In this document: positions 1-7,990 of the stretch, in pieces
Layout: each line of letters begins with the position of its first letter
Numbering within the stretch: the stretch's first letter is position 1
From: Actinobacteria bacterium UBA2184
GTDB lineage: Bacteria > Actinomycetota > Coriobacteriia > Anaerosomatales > Anaerosomataceae
Direction of reading: 5' to 3'
DNA length: 19,439 nt
Assembly (NCBI GenBank): GCA_002328745.1
Contig: DCVQ01000009.1
Location: 32,453-51,891, forward strand
Notes under the pieces: model-generated
Told to the model about the DNA's origin: nothing
Databases searched by the model: none
What the model saw: the letters and a program-made list of their open reading frames with translations, nothing else
Program-made: the position numbers and the translations under genes

Positions 1-3
1 CCA

Positions 4-1056
4 TCAGCCACCCGCCCTTGCCACGAACCACAGAGCGAAGCCTGCCGCCGCCATGATGCCCGTCACGATCCAGAAGCGGACCATGACCTTCGTCTCGCTC
101 CAGCCCTCCATCTCGAAGTGATGGTGGATGGGCGCCATGCGGAAGACCCGCTTGCCGGTCAGCTTGAACGAGGCGACCTGCAGGATGACTGACAGCCCTT
201 CGGCGACGTAGATACCGCCGATCAGCGGCGCGAGCAGCTCCGTCTTCGTCACCACGGCGAGCGTTGCTATCGCAGCGCCGAGCCCGAGCGAGCCCGTATC
301 GCCCATGAAGATGTCGGCCGGATAGGCGTTGTACCAGAGGAAGCCGAGACACGCGCCCGCAACGGCGGCCGCAAGCAACGCCAGCTCCAGGTTGTCCTGC
401 TGGAAGGCGATGGCCGCGAACGCCAGCATGACGATCATGATCGTGCCGGCGGCGAGCCCGTCGAGGCCGTCGGTGAGATTCACCGTATTCGAGAACGAGA
501 TGATCATGAAGAAGACGAGTCCCAGGTAGAGCCACGGGAACTCCCACGTGAACCCGCCCAGCATCACCGATGTGGTGACGATGCCAAGATCGATCGTCCC
601 CGCCCACGGCACCTGGATCTCCGGGCTCACGTGCCCCCAGTTCACCGCAAGCACGCCGATGCCGAGCGCGACAACCGCCTGTCCGATGATCTTCGCGCCC
701 GCGGTCAGACCGAGAGAGCGCTCCTTCACGACCTTCGCGTAGTCGTCCACAAAGCCCAGGATGCCGCACCCGAGGAGCGCAGCGAGCGTGATGATGCCCG
801 ACCGGCCGATCTCCCCGAGCACGAGGTAGACGGTGGCGACGACGAGAAGGATCAGGACGCCGCCCATCGTGGGCGTCCCCTGCTTCACGAGGTGCCCCTG
901 CGGCCCGTCGGCGCGCACCTGCTGACCGATGTTGCGGAACCGCAGCAGGCGGATCCACACCGGGAAGAGCACACCGGTAAGGACCAGGCCCGCGACCGCA
1001 GCCACAAGCAGCTGGTAGGTGGGATAGCGCCCTATCTCAGGAAAGACGTCGAACAC
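4..1056 (-). CDS. mraY: Phospho-N-acetylmuramoyl-pentapeptide transferase
   Basis: Integral membrane enzyme that moves phospho-MurNAc-pentapeptide from UDP to undecaprenyl phosphate, making lipid I at the inner face of the membrane. The 350 residues are the usual length and hydrophobic throughout. Family landmarks are visible: the Asp pair D104-D105 in FVDDYAK, NLTDGLDG at 193-200, FMGDTGSL at 250-257 and the histidine motif HHHFE at 311-315. The start is a GTG at 1056 that overlaps the end of murF by 20 bases; an AAAGGA-like ribosome site lies about 12 bases upstream, inside murF. The stop TGA (6..4) overlaps an ATG at 4..2, so a further coupled gene (murD in most dcw clusters) probably follows beyond the window. 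Identity is very secure; the GTG start is likely but not proven. Confidence 0.97.
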   Translation of the reverse strand: MFDVFPEIGRYPTYQLLVAAVAGLVLTGVLFPVWIRLLRFRNIGQQVRADGPQGHLVKQGTPTMGGVLILLVVATVYLVLGEIGRSGIITLAALLGCGILGFVDDYAKVVKERSLGLTAGAKIIGQAVVALGIGVLAVNWGHVSPEIQVPWAGTIDLGIVTTSVMLGGFTWEFPWLYLGLVFFMIISFSNTVNLTDGLDGLAAGTIMIVMLAFAAIAFQQDNLELALLAAAVAGACLGFLWYNAYPADIFMGDTGSLGLGAAIATLAVVTKTELLAPLIGGIYVAEGLSVILQVASFKLTGKRVFRMAPIHHHFEMEGWSETKVMVRFWIVTGIMAAAGFALWFVARAGG

Positions 1057-2461
1057 GGGGATCCATGATCCTTTCCACGACGGATTCGAGACCCATCACG
1101 CGCGATGCCTTGACCAGCACGGTGTCGCCGGGCTCGAGCAGGTCGTCGAGCACCTCGGACGCCTCGGTGGCGTCCACGCACCCGCGAACGTGCTCGGCGG
1201 ACATCCCGCCGATGAGCGCCCCATCGGCGATGTGGCGCGCCCGCTCCCCGACCGTCACGAGAACGTCGACCGACGCGCGCGCGACGAACTCGCCGAGCTG
1301 GAAGTGCGCGAGCTCGGCGAGCGACCCGAGCTCCGCCATGTCGCCGAGCACCGCGATGCGACGCCCCTGCGTCGGCACGTCGCCGAGCGCGGAGATCGCC
1401 GCCTGCATCGACGTCGGATTCGCGTTGTAGGCGTCGTTGATGACGGTCAAGCCGCTCGCGCTTGCGAAGGTCTCCATGCGCCACTTCGAGAACGTCGCCG
1501 TCTCGAGGCCGGTCACCACGTCTTCCAGCGCGAGCTCGAGATACAGACCCACGGCCGCGGCGGCAAGCGCGTTGTACACATTGTGGCGGCCCGGTACGGG
1601 CAGCTTCACCTCTGCCTCGCCCTGAGCGCACACCAGCGTGAACGACGGCGTCCCGTCCGGCGCTACCGCCACGTCCACGGCGCGAACGTCTGCGCCCCCG
1701 CCGAGGCCGTAGGTGGTGACGGCCGCAGCCGAGCTCTCTGCCAGGTGCGCGCTCCACGCGTCGTCACCGTTCAGGAAGACGCGCCCGGTCTCTGGTATGG
1801 CACGCACCAACTCGCCTTTGGCGGAAGCGATCGCCTCTTCGGAGCCGAGCACCTCCATGTGGCTCACGCCCACGTTCGTGACCAGGCCCGCCACAGGCCG
1901 CGCGATGCGGCACAGGGCCTCGATCTGCCCGATGCCGCGCATGGCCATCTCCACGACGAGCGCTTCGGTCTCGGCACCCGCATCCATCACCGTGAGCGGA
2001 ACGCCAAGCTCGTTATTGCGGTTGCCCGCAGTCGCCACCGTGCGCATGCGCGTGCGCAGAACGCTCGCGAGGAAGTCCTTCGTGGTCGTCTTGCCGGTGG
2101 AGCCGGTGATACCGATCACCGGGCACTGGAGCCGGCCGCGGTGCCACGATGCGAGCGCATCGATGGCGGCCCCCGCGTCGGCCACGCGCACCAGGGCGAT
2201 CTCGGGCCGTCCCTGCGCGTCGATCGCCTGACGGATCGACTCGTCGTCACGGGTCACGATGAGGGCGCGAGCGCCTGCGGCCAGCGCCTCAGCGGCGAAC
2301 GCGTGTCCGTCGGCCCGGTCGCCCGCGAGCGCCACGAAGGCCGCGCCCGGCTCGACTTCCCGGGAGTCGATCGCGAGGCCGTTGACCATGGTGACCGACG
2401 GGCCGAGCAGTATCTCCCCCCCGGTCACTTCGGCGAGCATCCCGACCGATAGCGTCAGCAT
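1037..2461 (-). CDS. murF: UDP-MurNAc-tripeptide:D-Ala-D-Ala ligase
   Basis: Cytoplasmic Mur ligase that adds D-alanyl-D-alanine to UDP-MurNAc-tripeptide using ATP, giving the pentapeptide used by MraY. The 474-residue product has the three-domain Mur ligase layout. An N-terminal UDP-binding region is followed by the ATP-binding loop GSTGKTTTK at 120-128, a central domain with the NRNNELG segment near 147-153, and a C-terminal domain containing DAYNANP at 343-349 and KASRVMGLE at 451-459. These last two motifs separate MurF from MurE. Its ATG at 2461 lies 7 bases inside the end of murE, and its own end overlaps mraY by 20 bases, so the three are probably translationally coupled. No missing catalytic motif or frameshift was seen. 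Confidence 0.96.
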   Translation of the reverse strand: MLTLSVGMLAEVTGGEILLGPSVTMVNGLAIDSREVEPGAAFVALAGDRADGHAFAAEALAAGARALIVTRDDESIRQAIDAQGRPEIALVRVADAGAAIDALASWHRGRLQCPVIGITGSTGKTTTKDFLASVLRTRMRTVATAGNRNNELGVPLTVMDAGAETEALVVEMAMRGIGQIEALCRIARPVAGLVTNVGVSHMEVLGSEEAIASAKGELVRAIPETGRVFLNGDDAWSAHLAESSAAAVTTYGLGGGADVRAVDVAVAPDGTPSFTLVCAQGEAEVKLPVPGRHNVYNALAAAAVGLYLELALEDVVTGLETATFSKWRMETFASASGLTVINDAYNANPTSMQAAISALGDVPTQGRRIAVLGDMAELGSLAELAHFQLGEFVARASVDVLVTVGERARHIADGALIGGMSAEHVRGCVDATEASEVLDDLLEPGDTVLVKASRVMGLESVVERIMDPRVRRLS

Positions 2462-3897
2462 CGCGCCCTCAACTCCTCGCGCACGACCTCCCGGTCGTCG
2501 AAATGCACGGTCCGGTCGGAGAAGATCTGGTAGTCTTCATGACCTTTCCCCGCGACCAGCACGGCATCCCCCGCGTGGGCCATATCGAGCGCACGCGCGA
2601 TCGCCGCACGGCGGTCGACCTCGACCGTATAGGCCGCCCCGGTCTCCCGGAGACCGTCCTCGATCCTCAGGATGATCCCGACCGGGTCCTCGCTCCGCGG
2701 GTTGTCGCTCGTGACCACCACCGCGTCGGACTGCTCGCCCGCCGCCCTCCCCATGAGGGGCCGCTTCTCCGGGTCCCGATCGCCACCGCAGCCGAACACG
2801 GTGATGACGCGGCCGGGCGTGACCTCGCGGACCGCGGCTATCGCCTTCGCCAGGCTGTCAGGGGTGTGCGCGTAGTCGACGAGGACGCTGAAGGGCTGGC
2901 CCTCATCGATGCGCTCGAGGCGACCAGGGACCTGCGGAGCACTCTCAAGACCCGCGACGACCGTGTCCAGGCCGATGCCGAGAGCAAGCGCTGCCGCGGC
3001 CGCCACGAGCGCGTTGCTGACGTTGTACGCGCCGGCGAGCGGGAGCGTCACGCGCCGACCGCCACACGGCGTGATGAGCGTGAAGCTGGTGGACACGGGG
3101 CCGTATTCCTCATCGGCCGCGCGGACAAGCGCCCGCGGGTCCCGCCCGACCGTCCAGCGCGCGAGCGTCTCTCCCGCGAGCGTCGCGCCCCGGGGATCGT
3201 CGATGTTCACGACCCGGTCGGACACGCGGAGCTCGGTGAACAGGCGGCGCTTGACGGTCCAGTACTCCTCGAGCGTCTTGTGGTAGTCGAGGTGGTCCTG
3301 CGTCAGGTTGGTGAATGCGGCGACCGCGAAGCGCACGCCGTCGACCCGATGCAGGTCGATCGCGTGCGAGGAGACCTCCATCGAGACGCCGGTCACGCCG
3401 GCTGCGGCCATATCGGAGAACAGCGCCTGCAAATCGGCCGATTCCGGCGTGGTCCGGGAAGACGGCAGGCGCGTCGGGCCGATCCTGGTCTCCACCGTTC
3501 CCACCAACCCGGTCACCCGTCCCGCCGCGCGCATGATGCTGTCGGTCAGATACGTCGTGGTGGTCTTGCCGTTGGTGCCGGTGATCCCGACAACGTCGAG
3601 CGTGGCGGTCGGGTCCCCATGGACGCGCGAGGCAGCCATCGCCAGCGCACGCCGCACGTCGGGCACGACCACGCACGGAACCCCAACCTCGAGTGCGCGC
3701 GAACCGACCACCGCAACGGCGCCACGCTCTACCGCGTCCGCGGCGAAGTCGTGCCCGTCGTGGCGGAAGCCCGCGATGCAGAAGAAGACGTCGCCGGGAA
3801 CGACCGCATCGGAGCGGTAGGCGACGCCCGAGACCTCAGGATCGCCTGACAGCCCCGCCGCGCACCGCTCGTCCTCGATCAGATCTGACAGTCTCAT
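2455..3897 (-). CDS. murE: UDP-MurNAc-dipeptide:meso-DAP ligase
   Basis: Cytoplasmic ligase that adds the third amino acid to UDP-MurNAc-L-Ala-D-Glu. With the start at 3897 the protein is 480 residues. The ATP loop GTNGKTTT is at 107-114, the lysine expected to be carbamylated is K216 in VKRRLF, and the substrate-selecting motif DNPR is at 398-401. DNPR is the known signature of meso-diaminopimelate-specific enzymes, so the wall is predicted to be DAP-type. I chose the ATG at 3897 because MRLSDLI matches the family N-terminus. The longer frame from 3945 would begin inside a promoter-like -10 element and add 16 unlikely residues. The ribosome site (GGGAAGAG) is weak. A 73-base gap with a hairpin separates it from ftsI, and it overlaps murF by 7 bases. 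Confidence 0.96.
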   Translation of the reverse strand: MRLSDLIEDERCAAGLSGDPEVSGVAYRSDAVVPGDVFFCIAGFRHDGHDFAADAVERGAVAVVGSRALEVGVPCVVVPDVRRALAMAASRVHGDPTATLDVVGITGTNGKTTTTYLTDSIMRAAGRVTGLVGTVETRIGPTRLPSSRTTPESADLQALFSDMAAAGVTGVSMEVSSHAIDLHRVDGVRFAVAAFTNLTQDHLDYHKTLEEYWTVKRRLFTELRVSDRVVNIDDPRGATLAGETLARWTVGRDPRALVRAADEEYGPVSTSFTLITPCGGRRVTLPLAGAYNVSNALVAAAAALALGIGLDTVVAGLESAPQVPGRLERIDEGQPFSVLVDYAHTPDSLAKAIAAVREVTPGRVITVFGCGGDRDPEKRPLMGRAAGEQSDAVVVTSDNPRSEDPVGIILRIEDGLRETGAAYTVEVDRRAAIARALDMAHAGDAVLVAGKGHEDYQIFSDRTVHFDDREVVREELRARC

Positions 3898-3935
3898 CGC
3901 TCTTCCCGGGTCCTCGCCGCTCCGCAAGCCGTGCC

Positions 3936-3941
3936 ATTCTA
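3936..3941 (-). promoter_or_regulatory. Extended -10 promoter upstream of murE
   Basis: In the 73-base gap between ftsI and murE the minus strand reads TGG followed by TAGAAT (3941..3936), an extended -10 with five of six consensus bases. Transcription would start near 3929, giving a leader of about 32 bases before the murE ATG. No good -35 hexamer is present at 16-18 bases (the sequence there is GC-rich and palindromic), which is typical of extended -10 promoters. It could give murE, murF and mraY a supply independent of the mraZ promoter. Prediction from sequence only. Confidence 0.4.
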
Positions 3942-3944
3942 CCA

Positions 3945-3965
3945 TCGGGCCACAGACCGGCCCGA
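3945..3965 (-). terminator. Hairpin after ftsI, terminator or operator
   Basis: A perfect 7-bp inverted repeat, TCGGGCC and GGCCCGA around a 7-base loop, begins 5 bases after the ftsI stop codon. It is not followed by a T-run, so it is not a classical intrinsic terminator. It also covers about -36 to -16 of the predicted murE promoter, so it could equally be an operator or an mRNA-processing or stability hairpin. The structure is seen directly; the role is inferred. Confidence 0.4.
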
Positions 3966-3970
3966 CCGCG

Positions 3971-5725
3971 TCACTGTGCCTGTGACGTACCCGTTACCGG
4001 TTCGCCGGGCGGTATCTTCAAGTGTTCCACGCAGAAGGCCGCGATGGTGCCGAACGTGGGCGCGGCCACCGTTCCGCCGTAGATCGAGTTGGTCGGCTCA
4101 TCGATGGTCACGATGATCAGCACGCGCGGATCGCTCGCCGGGAGGAAGCCCGAGAACGATGCCACGTACTTGCCCGGGTCGTACCCGGCCTGACCGTCCG
4201 TGCGGGCCTTCTGTGCGGTGCCCGTCTTGCCGGCCACTTGGTATCCCGGGACCGCCGCGGCGGCGCCCGTTCCCTCGTTGACCACGTCGGTCAGCACCGC
4301 ACGCATCGCCGTGGCCGTCCTCTCGGAGATCGCGCGCTGTTTCGGCCACGCCGGCTCGATCTCCGGAGCCTCGGGGACGTCCTTCAGGAAGTGCGGCGTG
4401 ACCAGCTCTCCGCCGTTGGCGATGGCCGAGAGCGCCCGCGCCAGCTGCAGGGGCGTCATCGACACGCCCTGCCCGAACGGGATGGTCGCGATGGAGGATG
4501 GTGACCAGAGGTCGGGCGACGGCAGGTAGCCTTTCACTTCGCCCGGGAAGTCGACGCCGGTTTGCTCGGTCAGGCCGAAACGCGAGAAGTAGTCGTACAG
4601 TCCCTGTTCGCCGAGGGCCATGCCCAGTTTGACCGCGCCGACGTTCGACGAGTTGGTCACGATCTGGGTCAGGCTCCACTGCACGGTAGTCCGCCAGTGA
4701 GACTCGTGGATGGTCCGACCGCCGACCTCGATGGTCGGCGGGAGCTCGAACATGCTGCCCGGCTCGAAGATCTCGGCGTCGATGACGGCAGCCGCAGTGA
4801 GCGACTTGATGGTGGAGCCCGGCTCGTAGGTGTCCACGATCGACCGGTTGCGGAACGCGTCCTCGCTCGCCTCGCCGAAACGGTTCGGATTGAACTGCGG
4901 CACCGAGGCCATGGCCAGGATCTCGCCGTTCGTGGGATCCATCACCACAACCGACCCGGCCTTCGCGCCCCACGTCTCGACCGCCTGCGCGAGCGCTACC
5001 TGGGCCTGATACTGGATGTCCTTGTCGATGGTCAGCACGAGGTCCTTGCCGTCGACCGCATCCTCCTCCATCGTCACGCCGCCGGGTATCGGACGCCCGC
5101 GGGTGTCCCTCTCGGCGATCATGCGTCCCGGCGTCCCCGCAAGCAGGCGGTCGTAGTACAGCTCGAGGCCGGAGAGCCCTTCGTCGTCAACGCCGACGAA
5201 CCCGAGAACCTGGCACGCGAGCTCGTTGCTCGGGTACACGCGCCGCGAGTCGCCGATGAAGCCGAGGCCCTCGATGCCGAGCGCCTGCACGCTCTCGGCG
5301 AGCGAGATGTCCACCTTGCGGGCGATGTACACGAACGACGAGTCGCGTCCGAGCTTCTCGAGATACGCGTCCTCGGAACCGCCGAGTATGCCTGCCAGGG
5401 CGCGCGCTGTCGCCTCCTTGTCGACCACGGCGGTCGGCACGGCGTAGATCGTCCGCGCGTCCACCGACTCGGCGAGCACCTCGCCCTCGCGATCGAGGAT
5501 GAAGCCGCGCTCGGGGCTGAGGACGATGTCGCGCGTGCGCTGCCGGGCGGCCGCTGCGGCATACGCAGGGCCCTCGATGATCTGTATCTGGACGAGCCTC
5601 GCGGAGACGACAAGCAGCAAGGCTACCAAGACGACGAGCACCAGCGAGAAGCGCCCGGAATACCCCGAGCGCTCCGTCGTTGCTCCCCGGGATCGGCCCC
5701 GGCGCTCCTTGCCGCGCGGTTTCAT
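3971..5725 (-). CDS. ftsI: Septal penicillin-binding protein, transpeptidase
   Basis: Class B penicillin-binding protein that cross-links septal peptidoglycan outside the membrane. The 584 residues begin with a basic tail and one membrane anchor (about 25-45). A dimerisation/pedestal region with RGFILDREG at 73-81 follows, and then the transpeptidase domain with the active-site serine S304 in STIK, SSN at 359-361 and KTGTA at 500-504. The catalytic set is complete. No PASTA repeats follow, as in actinobacterial FtsI/PbpB and unlike many Firmicutes division PBPs. The ATG at 5725 overlaps the ftsL-like stop in an ATGA arrangement, implying coupled translation with a probable FtsL partner. After the stop come a hairpin and a new promoter before murE. 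Confidence 0.95.
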   Translation of the reverse strand: MKPRGKERRGRSRGATTERSGYSGRFSLVLVVLVALLLVVSARLVQIQIIEGPAYAAAAARQRTRDIVLSPERGFILDREGEVLAESVDARTIYAVPTAVVDKEATARALAGILGGSEDAYLEKLGRDSSFVYIARKVDISLAESVQALGIEGLGFIGDSRRVYPSNELACQVLGFVGVDDEGLSGLELYYDRLLAGTPGRMIAERDTRGRPIPGGVTMEEDAVDGKDLVLTIDKDIQYQAQVALAQAVETWGAKAGSVVVMDPTNGEILAMASVPQFNPNRFGEASEDAFRNRSIVDTYEPGSTIKSLTAAAVIDAEIFEPGSMFELPPTIEVGGRTIHESHWRTTVQWSLTQIVTNSSNVGAVKLGMALGEQGLYDYFSRFGLTEQTGVDFPGEVKGYLPSPDLWSPSSIATIPFGQGVSMTPLQLARALSAIANGGELVTPHFLKDVPEAPEIEPAWPKQRAISERTATAMRAVLTDVVNEGTGAAAAVPGYQVAGKTGTAQKARTDGQAGYDPGKYVASFSGFLPASDPRVLIIVTIDEPTNSIYGGTVAAPTFGTIAAFCVEHLKIPPGEPVTGTSQAQ

Positions 5726-6261
5726 TGCCCGATGCCGAGACCCATGTCACCGACGAGCAGGACCTGGGCCTCTCCGGCGGCAAGGTCGGCAAGCGTCGCC
5801 ATCACCTCGGATGCGATGGAAGCGTCACGGGCAGTGCCCGCGCCGGGCGCCTCGGCGACCACGACCGCCTCGCGTGCGGTCTCGGGAAGCGCCAGATGCC
5901 CGACGGCCTCCGGACGGCTCATGTTGAGGGTCTCGCACGCGAGGACCTCGATACGCGAGGGCGAGGCCAGCGCGCTCCTGTCCGCCTCGAGGGTGCGCAC
6001 CTCCTGACGCTCGGCCTTCACTGCACCCTGAAGCTCCCACGCGTCGATCGCCGCCGCGGCGGCCTCGGCCGCCAGCGACACGCGTGCAAGCCCCGCGATG
6101 GCGAGCAACGCCACGCAGATGACGCACACGCGGAAGAGCCCGACGGCCCGCGCCTGCCGGGATGCGGCCGAGCGCGAACGCGACCGTCCACCCGTCGCCA
6201 CCCGCAGTGCGGGTCGCGCGGGCGCGGCTGCGTACGCGATCTTTCGTGCCGCGACGCCCAC
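5722..6261 (-). CDS. ftsL: FtsL-like cell division membrane protein
   Basis: Predicted bitopic division protein of the FtsL/DivIC type, which bridges FtsI/FtsW to the rest of the divisome. The 179 residues contain a basic N-terminal tail (1-40), one membrane span (about 41-62), an Ala/Glu-rich coiled-coil stretch (about 64-100) and the FtsL-like end SPSRIEVLACETLNMSRP (100-117). About 55 further residues (125-179), rich in Ala and Val, have no counterpart I recognise. The GTG start at 6261 has a strong AAGGAGG ribosome site 10 bases upstream. Position between rsmH and ftsI is the standard place for ftsL, and its stop overlaps the ftsI start. FtsL proteins diverge greatly, so the name rests on topology, the short motif and position. 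Confidence 0.8.
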   Translation of the reverse strand: MGVAARKIAYAAAPARPALRVATGGRSRSRSAASRQARAVGLFRVCVICVALLAIAGLARVSLAAEAAAAAIDAWELQGAVKAERQEVRTLEADRSALASPSRIEVLACETLNMSRPEAVGHLALPETAREAVVVAEAPGAGTARDASIASEVMATLADLAAGEAQVLLVGDMGLGIGQ

Positions 6262-6320
6262 GTCTGGTGGGCCTCCTTCCGCTCCTTCCCCGGAGTCGTC
6301 CCCCGGGGCCCCTTGGCGCC

Positions 6321-7268
6321 CTATAGCTTCTCGGCAACCCTCAGGCGTGCGCTGCGCGCCCGCGGGTTGGCTTCCACCTCTTCATCCGTCGGTACGACGG
6401 GCTTCTTCGTGATGATGCGGAGCACCGGCTCGTGTCCGCACCGGCAGACCGGAAGGTCTGGCGGGCAGACGCACCCCTTCCCCGCCGCCGAGAACACGTC
6501 GCGCACGATGCGGTCCTCGAGCGAGTGGTAGCTGATCACCACGATTCGTCCGCCGGGAGCAAGCCACCTGATGGCGCTTTCCAGCCCGCGCTCGAGCACC
6601 TCGAGTTCGTGGTTGACCTCGATACGCAGCGCCTGGAACGTCCGACGGGCCGGATGGCCTCCCGTTCTTCGGGCAGCCGCCGGGATCGCCGCCTTCACGA
6701 TCTCGACCAGCTCCCCGGTGGTGACGATCCGGTGGTGGCCCCGCGCGGCTACGATGAATGCTGCGATGCGCGAGGCCCACCGTTCCTCGCCGTACTCGCG
6801 GATGATGCGCGCGAGCTCGGTCTCCGGGTACGTTGTGACGATATCGGCCGCGGTAGGCTGCGACGTGGAAGGATCCATCCGCATGTCGAGCGGAGCATCT
6901 TCCTGGTAGGTGAAACCACGGCCGGCCACGTCGAGCTGCGGTGAGGAGACGCCGAGGTCGAAGAGGAACCCGTTGACATACGGGACCCGGGCCTCAAGGA
7001 GGCATTCGTCCAGGTTCCCGAAGTTCCCCTTCACGAGCACGGTGGTCGGTGATGATTGCTGGCCGAGGCGGAGTGTGTCTGCTGCTGCGATGAGTGCGGC
7101 GTCGTCTTGATCGATTCCCACCACGATCCCGGTGGGTGCTACAAGATGTGAGATCCGCTTCGCATGTCCTGCCCCGCCTAAGGTACAGTCAACGAAGATC
7201 GCGCCTGGTTGGAGTGATAGCTGCTGCGTGACCTCGGCCAGCAAAACTGGGGTGTGCCGGTATTCCAT
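6321..7268 (-). CDS. rsmH: 16S rRNA m4C1402 methyltransferase RsmH
   Basis: S-adenosylmethionine-dependent enzyme (formerly MraW) that N4-methylates C1402 in the decoding centre of 16S rRNA. From the ATG at 7268 it has 315 residues and the family opening MEYRHTPVLL. The cofactor-binding segment DCTLGGAGH is at 27-35, GIDQD at 51-55, and the late motif ISYHSLEDRIVR is typical. A TTG two codons upstream (7274) is possible, but the ATG fits the family and the AGGT-like ribosome site better. It begins 10 bases after mraZ and is probably cotranscribed with it. A 59-base spacer carrying the ribosome site of the ftsL-like gene follows. Confidence 0.97.
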   Translation of the reverse strand: MEYRHTPVLLAEVTQQLSLQPGAIFVDCTLGGAGHAKRISHLVAPTGIVVGIDQDDAALIAAADTLRLGQQSSPTTVLVKGNFGNLDECLLEARVPYVNGFLFDLGVSSPQLDVAGRGFTYQEDAPLDMRMDPSTSQPTAADIVTTYPETELARIIREYGEERWASRIAAFIVAARGHHRIVTTGELVEIVKAAIPAAARRTGGHPARRTFQALRIEVNHELEVLERGLESAIRWLAPGGRIVVISYHSLEDRIVRDVFSAAGKGCVCPPDLPVCRCGHEPVLRIITKKPVVPTDEEVEANPRARSARLRVAEKL

Positions 7269-7278
7269 TTTCAACGAC

Positions 7279-7713
7279 CTACAGGATGCCGAGTTCGGCG
7301 AGCTCGCTCGTCACTTCCTCGATCCGGCCTTCGGTTTCGCCGTTGTAAGCGGCCCAGGCCGCGGCATCCCAGATCTCGACGCGGTCGCCGTTGCCGATGA
7401 CCGCCACATCGCGCTCGAGGCTCGCGTACTCGCGGAGGTTCCCCGGTATGCCGATGCGCCCGGCCGAGTCGAGCTCGTCCTCTTTGGCGCCGGCGGTGAA
7501 GAAGCGGCGGACCTGCCGGAACTTCGTGTCGAAGTCCCCGCGCTCGGTCAGCTGGCCGAGGAAGGCCTCGTAGTCCTCGGACGGGAACACGTACAGACAG
7601 CCTTCGAGCCCCTTGGCCACGACGATGCTGCCCGCCATCTGATTCCGGAACTTGGCAGGCAACGACAGGCGCCCCTTGGCGTCCAGCGTGTGCTGGTACT
7701 CGCCGAGAAACAT
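7279..7713 (-). CDS. mraZ: Transcriptional regulator MraZ
   Basis: DNA-binding protein of the AbrB/MazE swapped-hairpin superfamily that, in bacteria where it has been studied, regulates its own dcw operon. From the ATG at 7713 it is 144 residues, the normal length. Two SpoVT/AbrB-like repeats are visible: the first opens MFLGEYQHTLDAKGRL (1-16), the second contains LDSAGRIGIP around 80-90. The start was set by this conserved N-terminus and a GGAGG ribosome site 6 bases upstream; the open frame continues to 7842 but that extension is not family-like. It is the first gene of the minus-strand dcw cluster and sits just downstream of repeats resembling MraZ boxes, so autoregulation is likely. Confidence 0.96.
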   Translation of the reverse strand: MFLGEYQHTLDAKGRLSLPAKFRNQMAGSIVVAKGLEGCLYVFPSEDYEAFLGQLTERGDFDTKFRQVRRFFTAGAKEDELDSAGRIGIPGNLREYASLERDVAVIGNGDRVEIWDAAAWAAYNGETEGRIEEVTSELAELGIL

Positions 7714-7771
7714 CCCGTCCCTCCCCACTTCCGGACCCCTTGGAGCGCCACCATGGCGTTCACATGTCACA

Positions 7772-7800
7772 ACTGTATGCCACACTATCCCACTTTGCAA
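7772..7800 (-). promoter_or_regulatory. Predicted mraZ (dcw) promoter
   Basis: On the minus strand TTGCAA (7800..7795) and TACAGT (7777..7772) are separated by 17 bases. Each matches four of six sigma-70 consensus bases. Transcription would begin near 7765 and leave a leader of about 52 bases before mraZ. The -35 hexamer overlaps the box-like repeats, which would suit repression by MraZ. Both hexamers are imperfect, so the exact start is uncertain. Confidence 0.45.
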
Positions 7801-7826
7801 CACTTTTTGGGTAGTTGTCCCACTGT
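7788..7826 (-). promoter_or_regulatory. MraZ-box-like direct repeats
   Basis: Reading the minus strand, ACAGTGGGA (7826..7818), AAAGTGTTG (7806..7798) and AAAGTGGGA (7796..7788) recur with offsets of 20 and 10 bases, so on one face of the helix. A weaker AGTGTGG follows at 7786, out of phase. Published MraZ targets are short direct repeats around TGGG (E. coli) or AAAGTGG (mycoplasmas) upstream of mraZ, and these elements contain both. The repeats are seen; MraZ binding is inferred. Confidence 0.6.
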
Positions 7827-7961
7827 GGTGCTCCCGCGCCACACCGGACGATCGGCGCAGCGAGAAGCGAACCCCCGACCGGGACGGGGCGTCTTAGGTT
7901 CGACAGGCAGGAACCGGACCTTGACAGTGGAATGAACAACACGACGGGCCAACCGCGCCGG

Positions 7962-7990
7962 TTGCCCGCGCACGACCGCACAGGTAGAAT
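7962..7990 (+). promoter_or_regulatory. Sigma-70-type promoter for the 59-aa gene
   Basis: TTGCCC (7962-7967, four of six) and TAGAAT (7985-7990, five of six) are spaced by the ideal 17 bases. Transcription would begin near 7997, about 33 bases before the start codon at 8030, leaving room for the strong ribosome site. It drives the plus-strand locus divergently from mraZ. Confidence 0.6.

Noticed and set aside
3898..3945. Longer murE start at 3945
   Set aside because: The added residues are not family-like, the ATG lies within the predicted extended -10 promoter, and MRLSDLI at 3897 matches the usual N-terminus.
7890..7920. GGTTCGAC sequence reminiscent of a tRNA T-arm or tmRNA start
   Set aside because: Flanking bases do not pair to form a 5-bp T stem on either strand, and no acceptor or anticodon arms can be assembled around it.
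7921..7926. Perfect TTGACA -35 hexamer
   Set aside because: No -10-like hexamer occurs 16-18 bases downstream; the better promoter is TTGCCC/TAGAAT at 7962-7990.
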